DNA from: Conoideocrella luteorostrata
Lineage: Eukaryota > Ascomycota > Sordariomycetes > Hypocreales > Clavicipitaceae
Direction: 5' to 3'
NCBI GenBank assembly: GCA_032433595.1
Contig: JASWJB010000427.1
Location: 1-30,788, forward strand
Length of the DNA: 30,788 nucleotides
Part shown: positions 17,151 through 27,613 of the stretch, one piece after another
Numbering within the stretch: the first letter of the stretch is position 1
Layout: each line of letters starts with the position of its first letter
Made by a program: the position numbers and the translations under genes
Notes under the pieces: model-generated
What the model was told of the DNA's origin: nothing
The model's database searches: none
What the model saw: the letters and a program-made list of their open reading frames with translations, nothing else

Positions 17151-19282
17151 TGCGAATGGATGGTGTTGGGGAATGAAGCGAATGTAGGTATTGGTTAGTA
17201 TGGTGCGCGAGAGCTGCGACAGCTGCCGCAGTTGAATTGAGTGTCGGGGTGGTGGGTTGCTCAAGCTAGAGTGGGTCTCCCGCAGTAGTTCTGCGTAACA
17301 ATGGAGCACGAACTTGAAACATAGACATGGCTTGTTTCAATGAACGGCTAACGGAGTATAAGAATACGGTATTAGATCCAATTGTAGCGGAATTCATGAT
17401 ATAGAATAGTCGGGATTATTTCTTTCTTTTCATTCAATCATTCGTTCATTCTTTTTTCTTTTGGTTTGTATTTCGATAGGATGTACCTCTTGGACGTGGG
17501 CTCGGCCCCCCAATAAATAGTTGCCCTGTCGTTCGTGTCACGTCTTGCGAGCCATTCGGGGTCGTAATTTCGAGACCCTGGTTTTGAGTAGACTGCAACT
17601 TCATTTCTTGCGATGGATAGTTTTGGTGGATATGCGCCGTATCATGCATGAATGATTTTGGTGACAGAGGTCGTGTACGCGATGGTCGGCTGGCCGTGAA
17701 CAGCTGCTGTCACTATTCTAATGACAGCTGACCAGTGTGTCGCGCTGCAGCTGTTGTCGGAGCATATAATATACAGTAGACTGATGGTAATCCCTTCTTG
17801 GCATTCAGAGACCAATGAAGGAAACCATGGGCTACCCTCAACGATCAACCTGCACGCTGCCCTGTGTCAAACCGCGAACTGAACGATATTCGGGCCGTCG
17901 CACACCATCTCCGCTCTCGACTGGTTGACATGCGGCGCTGCTGACTGGACAATCGTCAGGGCAATCCGTCGAGCTGTGGAAAATGTGCCGGTCCATCCAT
18001 CGTCCAGCCCTCCAATAGCTGTTACGTCCCAGAATCCCAAGTGCCTGGGACAATTGAACGTCGAGCCAAGTCAAAGGTAAGGAGCACCAAGCGGGGGAAG
18101 GATGGGTGCTGGTTAGGCCTCATTCGATCTGCGGCATGATCACTTGCAACATCGACGCCAACATATATACGAGGTCGATCAGGCCCCTCCCAAGCTCCGG
18201 TGTTGCTGGAACGAGGGCTGATTGGCTATACAGGTTACACGATTCATGGTCTAAAGGAACTTGCCGTGTGGCGAGTGCTACCAGGTTGGACGGGTGAGCT
18301 GGCAATTGCTCTGTAGGGTATGGTACGGTACGGAGTACGGAGGAGCAAGTAGGCTAGCAAAAGTTCAGATCGACAATTTTTTTCTAACGTGTGTTCTGGT
18401 AATGGCGAATGGTCCTCATTGCCCATCGGATCCGCGGTTCGCCGCCACACACACTCTCTCGACCTAGAGGGCTGCCACACCACATGGCTTTTGAAAGCTT
18501 GTGTGCGTGCCGTCGCTGCTAGTTTGGTCTTGGTGGCTTGGCTGAAATCCACGGCATGGGTGAGAGTGACGTCGGGGAGGAGATTAGTGCAGAGAAACGT
18601 TACTCGTCCAACTACTCCGTATCACGATGCACAAGCCAAAAAGCTCACGCAGCTCCATTTTAACGCTTCCAACGGCCCGAATCGCTCTCGAAACACCAAG
18701 AAAGGTTTCCAAGAGGCATCAATACGAGGTGCTATCTACACAGCACTAACCAGTCAACTACTTAGAAAGTGACATGCAAAAAACAAAAGAAAAGAAAAGA
18801 AAAGAAAAGAGCAAAAACAACGACAGAAAAGTGGCTGCTGTTCTTGTGACCTCGAGTGAGCCAAACCAAGTTATCGATGCTGCAACTGGGCTCCACCCCC
18901 GCATTTTGCGTTGAGCCACCAGCCCATGATCGTCAAATGGCATCCTCAACCTTTCCCAATTGAGCCTCAGTGCCGATGCGCCAACGACGCTATACTCAGC
19001 CTGGGGGCCGACCTCCCACTCACAAGGCATTGTATTGCTTGATCCACTACGGGACTGCCTTTCAACCTTCTTAGACTGCGTTGTCAGCCAACCAGCTTGG
19101 CCATGCCCTGAGCTGGAGGATGCCCTCCTCCGAGCTGGGTGAAGCTGCAGCTCGATGAGAGCCATTTGGATATATATTCCTGTCTACCCACCTTCCCGCA
19201 CCCCGATGATCCGACCCCTCATGACCCCATCAAAATCAGTCGTTTCCCATCTTTGGGTCCTACTTTCGCTTTACAAATCAAT
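17151..19282. other. 2.1-kb intergenic region between BTB and CFEM genes
   Basis: The two genes diverge from here, so it holds both promoters. No gene is supported. ORFs near 17446-17649 (-), 18389-18772 (+) and 18758-19165 (-) have no family motifs. Low-complexity CATT repeats occur at 17430-17460 and GAAAA repeats at 18785-18812. Copies of TACGGAGTA or its variants occur near 17353, 18330 and 18613. Confidence 0.5.
19171..19177 (+). promoter_or_regulatory. TATA box of the CFEM gene
   Basis: TATATAT lies about 110 bases upstream of the ATG at 19283, the same spacing as the other TATA-type promoters in the window. Confidence 0.5.
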
Positions 19283-20622
19283 ATGAAGACGTCTATCGTT
19301 TTGGGCCTGGCGGCTCTGTCCTTTGTTGTTGCTGATGATCCATGCGTCAGCCTTACTTCTGCCTTCCCGGCTTGTCCTGTACGTGACATCCATGTCTTTC
19401 ATCGACGCAGGATCCATTCTAGCTAGCCATGAACTGACTTCGCCCCTTTAGTTCGCGTGCGTGACTTCGGCCGCAAGCGCAGTGGGCTGTACCGATAGAG
19501 CGGACCTGAGCTGTAAGTATTGTCACGGCTTCGAGGAACAGCTCGCTGTTGACAGGAGCAACATCATCGTCCGTAAGCTAACGGGATCATCAAGGCAATT
19601 GCATCCCGGCAAGCTCTACCTCTATCATGAACCTTGCTCTCGGCTGTGCTGCCAAATGTGATGTCGGTGATCTTGGCCCAGCGCTTGCGGCTGGAAAGGC
19701 GTTATGCGCCTGTGAGGCAACTCGTACTAAGGAGCCTACTACAACGGCAACTACAACAAAGGCACCCACAACTACTCCGGCGTCGGTTCCTACTTCCACA
19801 ACTACTGGAACCCAATCCTCTATGACTTCTGGCACAGGTACTGGGACGGGAACCAGCACGGGTACGGACACGGGCACGGATACGGGCACAGGTACTGGCA
19901 CCACTACCCAACCTTCCCAGCCTTGCTCTGGCGGCAGCACTGGCACAACAACCGCATCTGGCTCTTCTTCCTCTGGAGGGGGAAGCTCCTCTGGTCCCGG
20001 CTCTGGCACCGTCACCTCTGGCTGTCCTCCTGCAAGCCAGGCCGACTGCGGAGCTGTGGCCTCCAGTGCCGTTCCCTCGTGTGCACAGCAGTGCTTCACA
20101 TCCGCCGCCCCAAGCGTTGGATGCAAGGCCACAGACTTCAAGTGTCAGTGCCAGCCTGAAGCTCAGTCCAGCTTGTCCATTGCCTTGCTCCCGTGCGTAC
20201 AGAAGAACTGCCCTGCTTCATCCCTCCAGGCTATCATCAACGGAGCAAGCTCTGTCTGTGCCTGTGCTACTGCACCACCATCCGGAGGCTCGGGTGACTG
20301 CACCGCAACACCGACTGGAACCGGAACCGCAACTGGAACCGCAACTGGAAGTGTCACTGGTACTGGCTCGATCCCTGGCTCCGAGTCAACATCTCCCACT
20401 TGTGATCATGATGGTTGTGGTCAACCTACTGGCAGCGGCGAACCTACCACTGGAGGACAGCAGCCAACTGGTAACCCGACCGGAGGAGAAACAACCGGGC
20501 AGGGCCAGCCACCAGCTCCTACATCAAGCCAATCTGTCCCTACTGCTGGCGCTGCTACTTATGAAATGTCTCTTATTGCCGGTATATTTGGTGTTTTCTG
20601 GTTTGCCGCCGTGGCCCTGTAA
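19283..20622 (+). CDS. Tandem-CFEM, probably GPI-anchored cell-surface protein
   Basis: Three exons: 19283-19378, 19452-19512 and 19595-20622, giving 394 residues. Introns of 73 and 82 bp run GTACGT...TTAG and GTAAGT...CAAG, and splicing rebuilds the cysteine pattern exactly. Residues 1-17 are a signal peptide (cleavage near FVVA-DD). CFEM domain 1 spans about 19-93 with an RADLSCNC segment. A Thr/Ser/Gly-rich linker with TGTDTG repeats covers about 94-195. CFEM domain 2 spans about 196-277 with a TDFKCQC segment. A second low-complexity linker follows, and the last ~20 residues are hydrophobic (MSLIAGIFGVFWFAAVAL), consistent with a GPI-anchor signal. In CFEM proteins the Asp before the Cys pair can bind haem iron; both domains keep an Asp there. 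Likely roles are haem/iron capture, wall structure or host interaction. The linker should be heavily O-glycosylated. Confidence 0.9.
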
Positions 20623-21270
20623 TGGCGTGAAATGGAACGAAGAACGCACAGATTGGAACATGACTATGGGAATAACGAAAATTGCGAAAATGAACCGATA
20701 GCGGGAATGGGCGTGTAATTACTACTTAAATTCTAGTATATAGTACTATGCTATGTGATTGGAGAAGATGTTATTCCGTCGAAACGCTGTAGTCTTGAAA
20801 GCTGCTGTCTGCCCAGCCGATGTAGCAGTGCCTGACTAAAGCAAGGCGCCGTTGCCGCCATTACCGCCATCACAAATCGCCCAACTCATCACGAGCCAGC
20901 GTCCCTAAAGTTCATAATGCAAATGGAGGAAACGTTCCATGCTTCTGTGTGGCGCATGTGGGGAGCCGCTCACGCACCACCTGCATTCGTTCTTGTTTGT
21001 TGAATACTAAGCGTATTGCTAGTTCGTGCATAATTAGGATAGTAAATTTGATCATAACGGTCATAATGATGATAAGGAAAGAATGTTCAACTAATTAACA
21101 TTGCGCCATATGATACACGTCCATCACTGGGCATGTTGTAAAGACGATCTGTGTTCTCCAGCAGCGCACGGGCGGCATTTATCGTCTTGTATTACTCATT
21201 GCTAAGCCCGCAATAACCGTGGACCAAAACACCAAAAACAAAATTAAATAACAACTAATGAGTAACGTCG
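20623..21270. other. Intergenic between CFEM and bZIP genes (convergent ends)
   Basis: The 3' ends of two convergent genes meet here. It holds their 3' UTRs and no gene that I can support. AT content rises between about 21000 and 21110. Confidence 0.55.
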
Positions 21271-22359
21271 CTAGGTTGTGATTAAAGCTGACGGGAGCAG
21301 CAAGGGTCTTTCGCCCCTCGACCTCCTCCAGCGGTTCGTTGAGTCCATCAACTCTTGACAACCCACCACGGCCCAGTCCCATTTCCGTAAAAAACCCGCC
21401 GTCACCTCCCAGCTATCTATCAGGTAGGGTTCTCCCCAGACAATAAGACCTGGGGTCGCACAGGCGGACGGCGATGCAGACGCACGGTCGCTCCGCAAGG
21501 CACCCGCTCCACCAGACAAAGCTGGTGCCGAGGACGACGCTATGGTCAAAAACATATTCAAGTTGATCAGAGTCCCAACCAAATCCCTCACAAAGTCTGC
21601 GTGATTGAAGTCGAATTCCCACCTTATCAAATTTCCCCTCATTATCGGGCAGGGGAGAAAGTCAATCCATGAGGAATGGGCGACAGTCATCTGGGCCGGC
21701 GTGGGCGCAAGGCAGCCGGAATAACACGGTACCAGGGGCAAGATCACCGAATATCTGGGGAAGGCTGCGCGATCGACCAAAGTCTCGAATTGAGGGGCTT
21801 GTGCGATGCTGTGCGGAACCGTCAGGCATTCAATCAAGTCCTTGTTTTCATGAAGCCCCCGAAACACGTTATACTTGATGAGTCGGAGTAAATGATCAAC
21901 CGGCAGGGGAAACCACACGGCGGCGGTTTGTGGCTGCACGGCCGCGCGCCCGCTCTGTTGACCTGGAGAGCCTGGATTGGACGGGTGCCGGGTCGAAGCG
22001 AGCGTGTGGTCTGCCCCAGAAGCACATTCGGATGGAATCAGGTCTGGCTGCTCGTCGAGACGCCAGCGACTAACGTGATATTGGCGCCGGCGGGCAGCTG
22101 CCGGCCTCGATTTATTGCTTGCCCCGTTGCGCAGCCCTGGGAGAGTTATTAGCCCGCCTGGCCTGAAGTTACGGAACTACTCTGGAATTCTCGAAGCAAA
22201 TCGTCGTGAACCTGGTGAATGCGCACTGGAAGCTCTCTTGTGAAGCCGGTTTTGGATCTTCTTTCCGAGTTTGCTTTGTTCCGCGACCCTTGACGTATCG
22301 TCGTGCTGGGCGGCGCTAACAGGGTGGCGGCTAGGTTGCATAGTGGAGGAGGCCGACAT
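21271..22359 (-). CDS. bZIP-type transcription factor with DUF3425 domain
   Basis: Two exons, 22359-22227 and 22136-21271, giving 332 residues. The basic region is KLGKKIQNRLHKRAS at about 30-44. The donor at 22226 (A|GTGCGC) with acceptor at 22137 (CCAG, after a CTAATAAC branch-like site) creates Arg45 and so restores the bZIP pattern N-x7-R (N37, R45); another donor nearby would lose it. No clear leucine heptad follows, as is common in this class. DUF3425 covers about 120-315: HLLRLIKYNVFRGL, WIDFLPCP.MR, DFVRDLVG, then GLIVWGEPYLIDSWEVT and FLRKWDW. Proteins of this type are nuclear regulators, often near metabolic or stress genes. An in-frame TAA lies upstream of the ATG, supporting the start. 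It diverges from the oxidoreductase gene. Confidence 0.85.
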
Positions 22360-22893
22360 GTCGCTGGTGACGGCGTGGTCGCCTTACAAGAAATCCGGGT
22401 GACTCTGAGCCGGTAGTAGAAGACACGATAGGACTTGCTTTATCTTCAGTATGAGGGATGGAAGATAGGCAAGAAGTTTAGAGGGACAACCGCCTCGATG
22501 TACGCAGTACAAGTACAAGTTCGTAATCCCAGACAGCTTGGTAAAGCCCACAGCCGATCATGGGATTTGGCTTATGCCACTCCATAACTACTCGGTAGAC
22601 TAGGCCGTAAAAGGCGAAAATGTCAGAATTGGATCCACCTGCAAAGCCTGGAGCTAGGCTGGAAGAGGGAAATTTGTCAACGGCGATTGTGAAGCAGAAT
22701 CGCGTGTGTTTTCTCAGTCGTCATGACACTTATTGACTGGTGTATGTATGTATGCATGCATATAAATAGGCCATCGTGGCCGTCATACATCTTCAAAGTC
22801 CCACGTACAATAAAAATACGTTTGTAAAGCAACTGCAAAGTCGTTTTTGGCACTGACGATAATACAGAGCAGAGAGACAAGACTATTAATAAT
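22360..22893. promoter_or_regulatory. Shared divergent promoter region (534 bp)
   Basis: It separates the ATGs of the bZIP gene (-) and the oxidoreductase gene (+). A TATAAATAGG starts at 22761, about 130 bases before the oxidoreductase ATG, after a GTATGTATGCATGCA run. No obvious TATA faces the bZIP gene. No operator was identified. No ORF in it is supported. Confidence 0.5.
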
Positions 22894-24290
22894 ATGGCAT
22901 CCATGCTTGGGTTTGTTCGCCGTAATTGGCACGCCTCGTCTCCACCTACACCACCGAAAGCTGCCAATGCCTTGAAGTTCGGCATCCTTGGTGCAGCCAA
23001 AATCGCGTGCGTCTACGTTCCAATCCTGCAAAATAGTAGCATGCTGATTTATGTTCAAGACCGACCGCGCTCATTAACCCAGCAAAGTCGCATCCGGACG
23101 TCGTCATTCAGGCGATAGCAGCGCGCGATAGGGAAAGGGCCGAGGCTTACGCCAAGAAGCATAACATACCCCAGATCATGAACAGCTATGACGGTAAGGG
23201 CGTGCAGCATGTTGATGTTTCCCGCTCTGGTCTAAATTGCGCCGTACCAGGAGGTGGCTGACTGTAGCTATGTTCAGACCTCCTCGATGACCCGTCTATA
23301 GATGCGGTCTACGTCCCGCTTCCTGCGGGCTTACACCTCGAATGGGCCTTAAAGGCACTCGCGAAGGGCAAGCACGTCTTGATTGAAAAGCCCGCTACAG
23401 TCAACGCTGTGGAGGCCGAAGCATTATTCCGGTCTCCCCTGTTGCAGCAGGACAAGGCGCCGATTCTACTTGAAGCGATGCACTTCCACTTCCAGCCGGC
23501 CTGGCAGTACTTCCTCTCCCTGGTAGACCGCTCGAATATCCAGGTAGTCCATGCCGTTGCAAAACTGCCGTCATATGTCATTCCCCAGGATGGAAATCGC
23601 TTCGACTATGACCTGGGTGGGGGCAACATGCTCGACCTTGGCACCTATCCGATGTACGCCCTGCGGCAAATCATGGGCGCCAACCCCGAAGAATGCACAA
23701 TGTGCAAGACCAGGGTGCCCCCTCACCCTCAACAGCTGTGCGATGAGTTCGCGGAAGCAAGCTTCCTTTTCCCCGGTGGCCGGGTTGGAGAAGCTACAAT
23801 GGATATGCGCGCACCAGTCACCACTCTCCCCACCTTCAACGTGACGGTATCGCATAACGAGGTCAAGGTGAAAGACCCGAAGATTCCAGAAGGGCAGAGG
23901 AAAGGTATGGTCCGGAAGCTAACTCTGAGTAATTTCCTCATGTCGTCGTTCTGGCATCGCATTGAGATTGTGGACGAATACATCGTTCGAGAAGAGAAGG
24001 GCGGGCGAGTGATGAAACGATGGACCACGAAGGAGTCCAAGAAAATTTACACATTCAAAGACGCCGGTATGGACCAACCAGGAGAGGCGTTTTGGGCGTC
24101 CTACCGCCATCAACTCGAGCAGTTCGTCAACCGCATTCGCGGCAATAACGGCTCAGGGTTTTGGGTCAGCAACGAGGACAGCCTTGCACAGGCGAAAATG
24201 ATTGACATGGCGTATGAGAAGTCCGGCCTGCCGCTACGGCCCACGAGCAATTTTAGACTCAAAGGTACCGCACGAGATTTGGCCCATTAA
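22894..24290 (+). CDS. Gfo/Idh/MocA-family NAD(P)-dependent oxidoreductase
   Basis: Three exons: 22894-23006, 23060-23193 and 23278-24290, giving 419 residues. Introns of 53 and 84 bp run GTGCGT...CAAG and GTAAGG...TCAG, and joining gives continuous homology. The Rossmann fold starts at about residue 26 (KFGILGAAKIA). It continues with VVIQAIAARDRERAEAYAKK, then VYVPLPAGLHLEWALKAL, and the family signature EKPAT at about 119-123. The C-terminal domain has EAMHFHFQPAW and LGGGNMLDLGTYPMYAL, the G-x-x-D-x-G-x-Y helix with catalytic residues. The closest style is the dimeric dihydrodiol dehydrogenase / D-xylose 1-dehydrogenase group, which oxidises sugars or trans-diols with NADP. The real substrate cannot be read from sequence. 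No signal peptide; probably cytosolic. It is full-length for the family. Confidence 0.9.
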
Positions 24291-25127
24291 GAGGTGTTGA
24301 TGGTCCATTTCCATAATTGCATGATATGGCGGGCTCCAGGCAAACTTTGGCTTTTATTTTTGTATCACATAACAAGTTTAGGGAGTCTATATACGAATGA
24401 TTCATGCTAAGATCGTATGCAAATGGCGCTTTTTGGTGTCTCCTGTAGATATGGTTGAGATAATTTTGCAACATATCTGCCTTTGTTCTAATAGGCTTAA
24501 GGGAATGTGATTTTATGCCTGGCGGGAGGAAAGTCGTGATTTGTGAACGGTTTCACAATCCGAGCACATGCATGCTCATCCGGGGGGGGGGGGACCGAGA
24601 GCGGCCCGGGTGCGCATGTCACAGAAATATTGGGCCTGTTCAAGGGTAATAACTAAACAATATAAGTGGCCTTTGTCTACACTTTGGACTGACGGTACAA
24701 AACTTGACATCCAATGAATTACCGATTGCAGCTATTGCCCGCGAAGCACAACCCGGTCATGTTACAGAAAGGCTCTTCCCAAGGCAGCCTCATGCTAAGC
24801 AGGCTATTTCTTTACATAGCCTTACGCAGGGCCGTACAAGTAATTCGTCAACTACCCATGCAGGGGCTGATGTTTCAAGAAACCCGCGTGATCAACAAAC
24901 GGGCGAGCAGCAACCTTTTTCTAGCTACCGTGTGATGCTTGCAAAGCATATCAAACCCTTGGAAGGAGAATTTTTAAGAAAACAATCTGGTCAACGACTC
25001 TCTTGTTACATGAAAAATATGCACCTTAAACAGCAGCTCTGTCCATTTCTTCTACTATTGGTCATACATCTGTCTACACACATAAACATTCCCTCCCAAG
25101 ACCTTTCAGAGTGCCAAAGTCAGCTAG

Positions 25128-25473
25128 GATGATCTGCTTATGATAATTGAGGAGGCTAAGAGTAGTATGATGCCTGAGGCAGATGACAATTTTTCCAAAA
25201 GTATCCTACGGTTGGAAATTGAAGATCAAGACATGTATCCATTGACTGCTAGTTAACCTTCTGGATATCTTTCATGATGAGACGGATACTCAATCTCCGA
25301 TAGGTAGAAAGTGGGTTGAGCGGCTAGTTACCAGCTACACTGAGCGGAAGAACAATATCATTCTGACCTTTATGTCCGGCAATTTCGATCTTGCGTCGCA
25401 TAGTAGTCTTCCGTTGACCCTAGAGCACGATCGGCATCTCTCGCAGCATGCCTCCCCATCGCTTTTGCCATAA
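25128..25473 (+). pseudogene. Decayed ORF in two frames, family unknown
   Basis: A first frame (25128-25256) encodes a charged, helical-looking peptide with DDLLMIIEEAKSSM and LRLEIEDQDMYPL, ending at TAA. Two bases later a +1 frame (25258-25473) carries on for 71 codons with LLDIFHDETDTQ and IGRKWVERLVTSYTERKNN. A TAG lies directly upstream of the first piece. Together they look like one soluble protein broken by a frameshift. I cannot place it in a family. Confidence 0.35.
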
Positions 25474-26144
25474 TGTGAGCAGCTATGGAAGTGGTTTTCT
25501 GATGCAGTGGAATTGTCCTTGAGTTCTATCTAATTTAACAAAGAATTAGACTGCTATTATATGCTTAGATTCTGTCACACAAAAATTGGCGTAGCCAGAG
25601 GCTACTTTTCATGTGTAGTTATGACCTTTAAATAGGCTCATATTTTCCTGTGATGGATTCTAGTCACCTGATTGAAGTTATCGTCGGTGTGACCGAAGCT
25701 ATCGTTAGTCTAGTCAAATATCTCGGTTCAAACTCTAGGTCGGATTCGGTCGTGACCGATATCTTAGTCGTCGGCATATCCGGTGACAGCTTTCCATCGC
25801 ACTCGGCATTACCCTGCAACACGGTCATGGTCGTTGTCCGGCGTACGTTAGACGTATTTCATACCTTCTCCAAAACGCCAGAACTGGCTGGCTCTTTTTA
25901 TTTTCACTTTGGGTACCGTTATATTTGCAGCTACTTATTGTACCTGAGGTAAATTGCCTCAAAATACAGAAGCCGTTAACGTACTGTTTGTTCAGACGTT
26001 GCTAAACTTCAGCAGCGTTGGCATGTTTTATGGGGTCCAACCGACGGAAGGACCAATCATTAGTGGCAGGATTCTAGCGCTCTTTATGGCAGCGCGGTAC
26101 GGGGCAGCCGGCTCGGAGTCACGCCGGCCGACGGGGGGGCACAG

Positions 26145-26330
26145 ATGCTGCTTGTCATCAAGGAGACGATGAGAGAGTGCTGCCACATTAGCCGGTACGA
26201 TAACGGGCCGGCTTGTTTATGTGTTCCAGGTGTCACGATATGTCGCTGGCACGGGATCGTGACGACTTCCACGGAATTTCTTGATGATCATACTGTGAGA
26301 CTGCTCCTGCGGAGAGTGGGGGGTATCTGA
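26145..26330 (+). pseudogene. Possible cytochrome P450 scrap (K-helix ExxR)
   Basis: The frame encodes MLLVIKETMRE, which fits the P450 K-helix pattern LxxVIKExxR with the Glu and Arg of the ExxR motif. About 20 residues later VTICRWHGIVTTSTEFL resembles the following strand (V-x-I-x-G-x-x-I-P-x-G-T-x-V). The FxxGxRxCxG haem loop is not found downstream, and no I-helix was found upstream. If real, it is a short relic of a P450 gene. The match is short and may be chance. Confidence 0.3.
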
Positions 26331-27613
26331 GGTCGAATCAACAAGGATATACCCAACTCGGAGCTTTGCGGGCTTTCATAGGGGATAGGAAGCATATTGG
26401 ATCTACTCTCTTCCAGTGGAAATCATTACATCTCTCTTCGGGAAAAATTAGAATAGCGCCGAAAACACCTTACGTGCCGCAATGCTGCAGTTGCTAGTCT
26501 GCAAAAAACGTAGGGTAAAGTGGACCGAGCCTTTATGTGGGTTTCTCCCTGCTGGGAGCTCCAAAAGCTTTCGCCTTCCGATGATGGACTTGACCACTTA
26601 AATTCTTCATCGAACTTTACAAGTTTTTTTTTTAGTTTTTTTTTTTTTTTTTTTTTGGGAAGGATGGAGAAGACAACCTTGATCTACGAGACGGGCAAGG
26701 TTGCAGAGAGAACCCGAAGCGTTTGCCTGGCTAATCAGAAAGACAAATATTGTCTGAGATTTTTGTCCCCTGCTCAAATCATAGTCGGACGTTGAGGAAA
26801 ATGAGCCGTGCATCTGTTGTACCCTTATGGGTCCAATGTCCTGCTTACGATGCTTAGAGATATCGAGAAGACAAGTGCACGGGCATGATTGTTTTTCCCC
26901 AGAATCTTTTGTGAGGAGCAAAATGAAGCATTGCGGATATTCTTGTCTCACGGTGAGGCCCGCTCGAAGCGGAAGGAAGGAAAAGGGGGTCTGCGGAAAC
27001 ATTAAAGGCATCCATGCAGCTCGTGTGAGGGAGGACCATGGTTTTTTAGTTGGCGATCGGCGTAGTTTGCGTCGCTAGCTTCTAAAGATGGCTAGTGTGG
27101 ATGCAGAGGAGCGAGCCTAATAGGCAGACCAGCAGACTGGCAGGGAGCACTCTTGTAGTACTAGTAGCTGCGGGGGGGGGGTTTAGCTGGGGGCTTAACT
27201 GGGCTTAACACTTAACTGGACGCTCAGCTGGGTGATGTTAATGGGCGACAGACGCTTCGGCTGGCTTGGTTCCGGGGGTTCAGGTCAATGCAGGTGTGAG
27301 GTGGCGTACAGGCGTCTAGCACAGGTCTGGTAGTGAGTGGTGCGGCCGGCAGTAACCCGAAGCCACTCGGTGGGGGGAAAGCAGACACGGCACAATCATT
27401 GGCACACCAGCGGTACAGAGTACGATTCAATTCGGATCACCATGGATGGATGCATGGGCCTGCTTCTGTGCATGGCACTCGGGGCCCCAGCGAGACATAA
27501 CGAATACTAGTTATTATTCATTCTGTATATACCAATTTTCGTACAGTCACGCGTACAGTCTCGCGCACCATCTATCTACAAGGCTCTTTCCACTGATGAT
27601 TAGTGATTAGTGA

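Larger units (their letters stand above)
24291..27613. other. 3.3-kb gene-poor region with relics and homopolymers
   Basis: No intact gene is supported. It contains a G12 run (24582-24593), long T-runs (26624-26656) and a G10 run (27172-27181). Two probable coding relics, at 25128-25473 and about 26145-26330, are listed separately. Other ORFs, including 24704-25132 (+), show no domain features. The right end lies 3' of the protease gene. Confidence 0.5.

Noticed and set aside
17446..17649. 67-residue minus-strand ORF with a TATA-like run upstream near 17765
   Set aside because: The frame is open and has a plausible promoter, but its short, polar product matches nothing; not enough to call a gene.
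18389..19165. ORFs on both strands upstream of the CFEM gene (127 and 135 residues)
   Set aside because: They lack motifs, and the minus-strand one ends in a low-complexity Phe/Leu/Ser tail made by the GAAAA repeat. They lie in promoter DNA.
19590..20141. 183-residue minus-strand ORF rich in Val/Pro
   Set aside because: It is the antisense shadow of the TG-rich linker of the CFEM gene; composition is repetitive and it has no domain.
20066..20701. 211-residue plus-strand ORF
   Set aside because: It overlaps the CFEM gene in another frame, while the CFEM frame keeps all cysteines. The alternative product has no motif.
24704..25132. 142-residue plus-strand ORF
   Set aside because: No domain, no convincing start context, and a hydrophobic stretch only near the end; probably chance in an open region.
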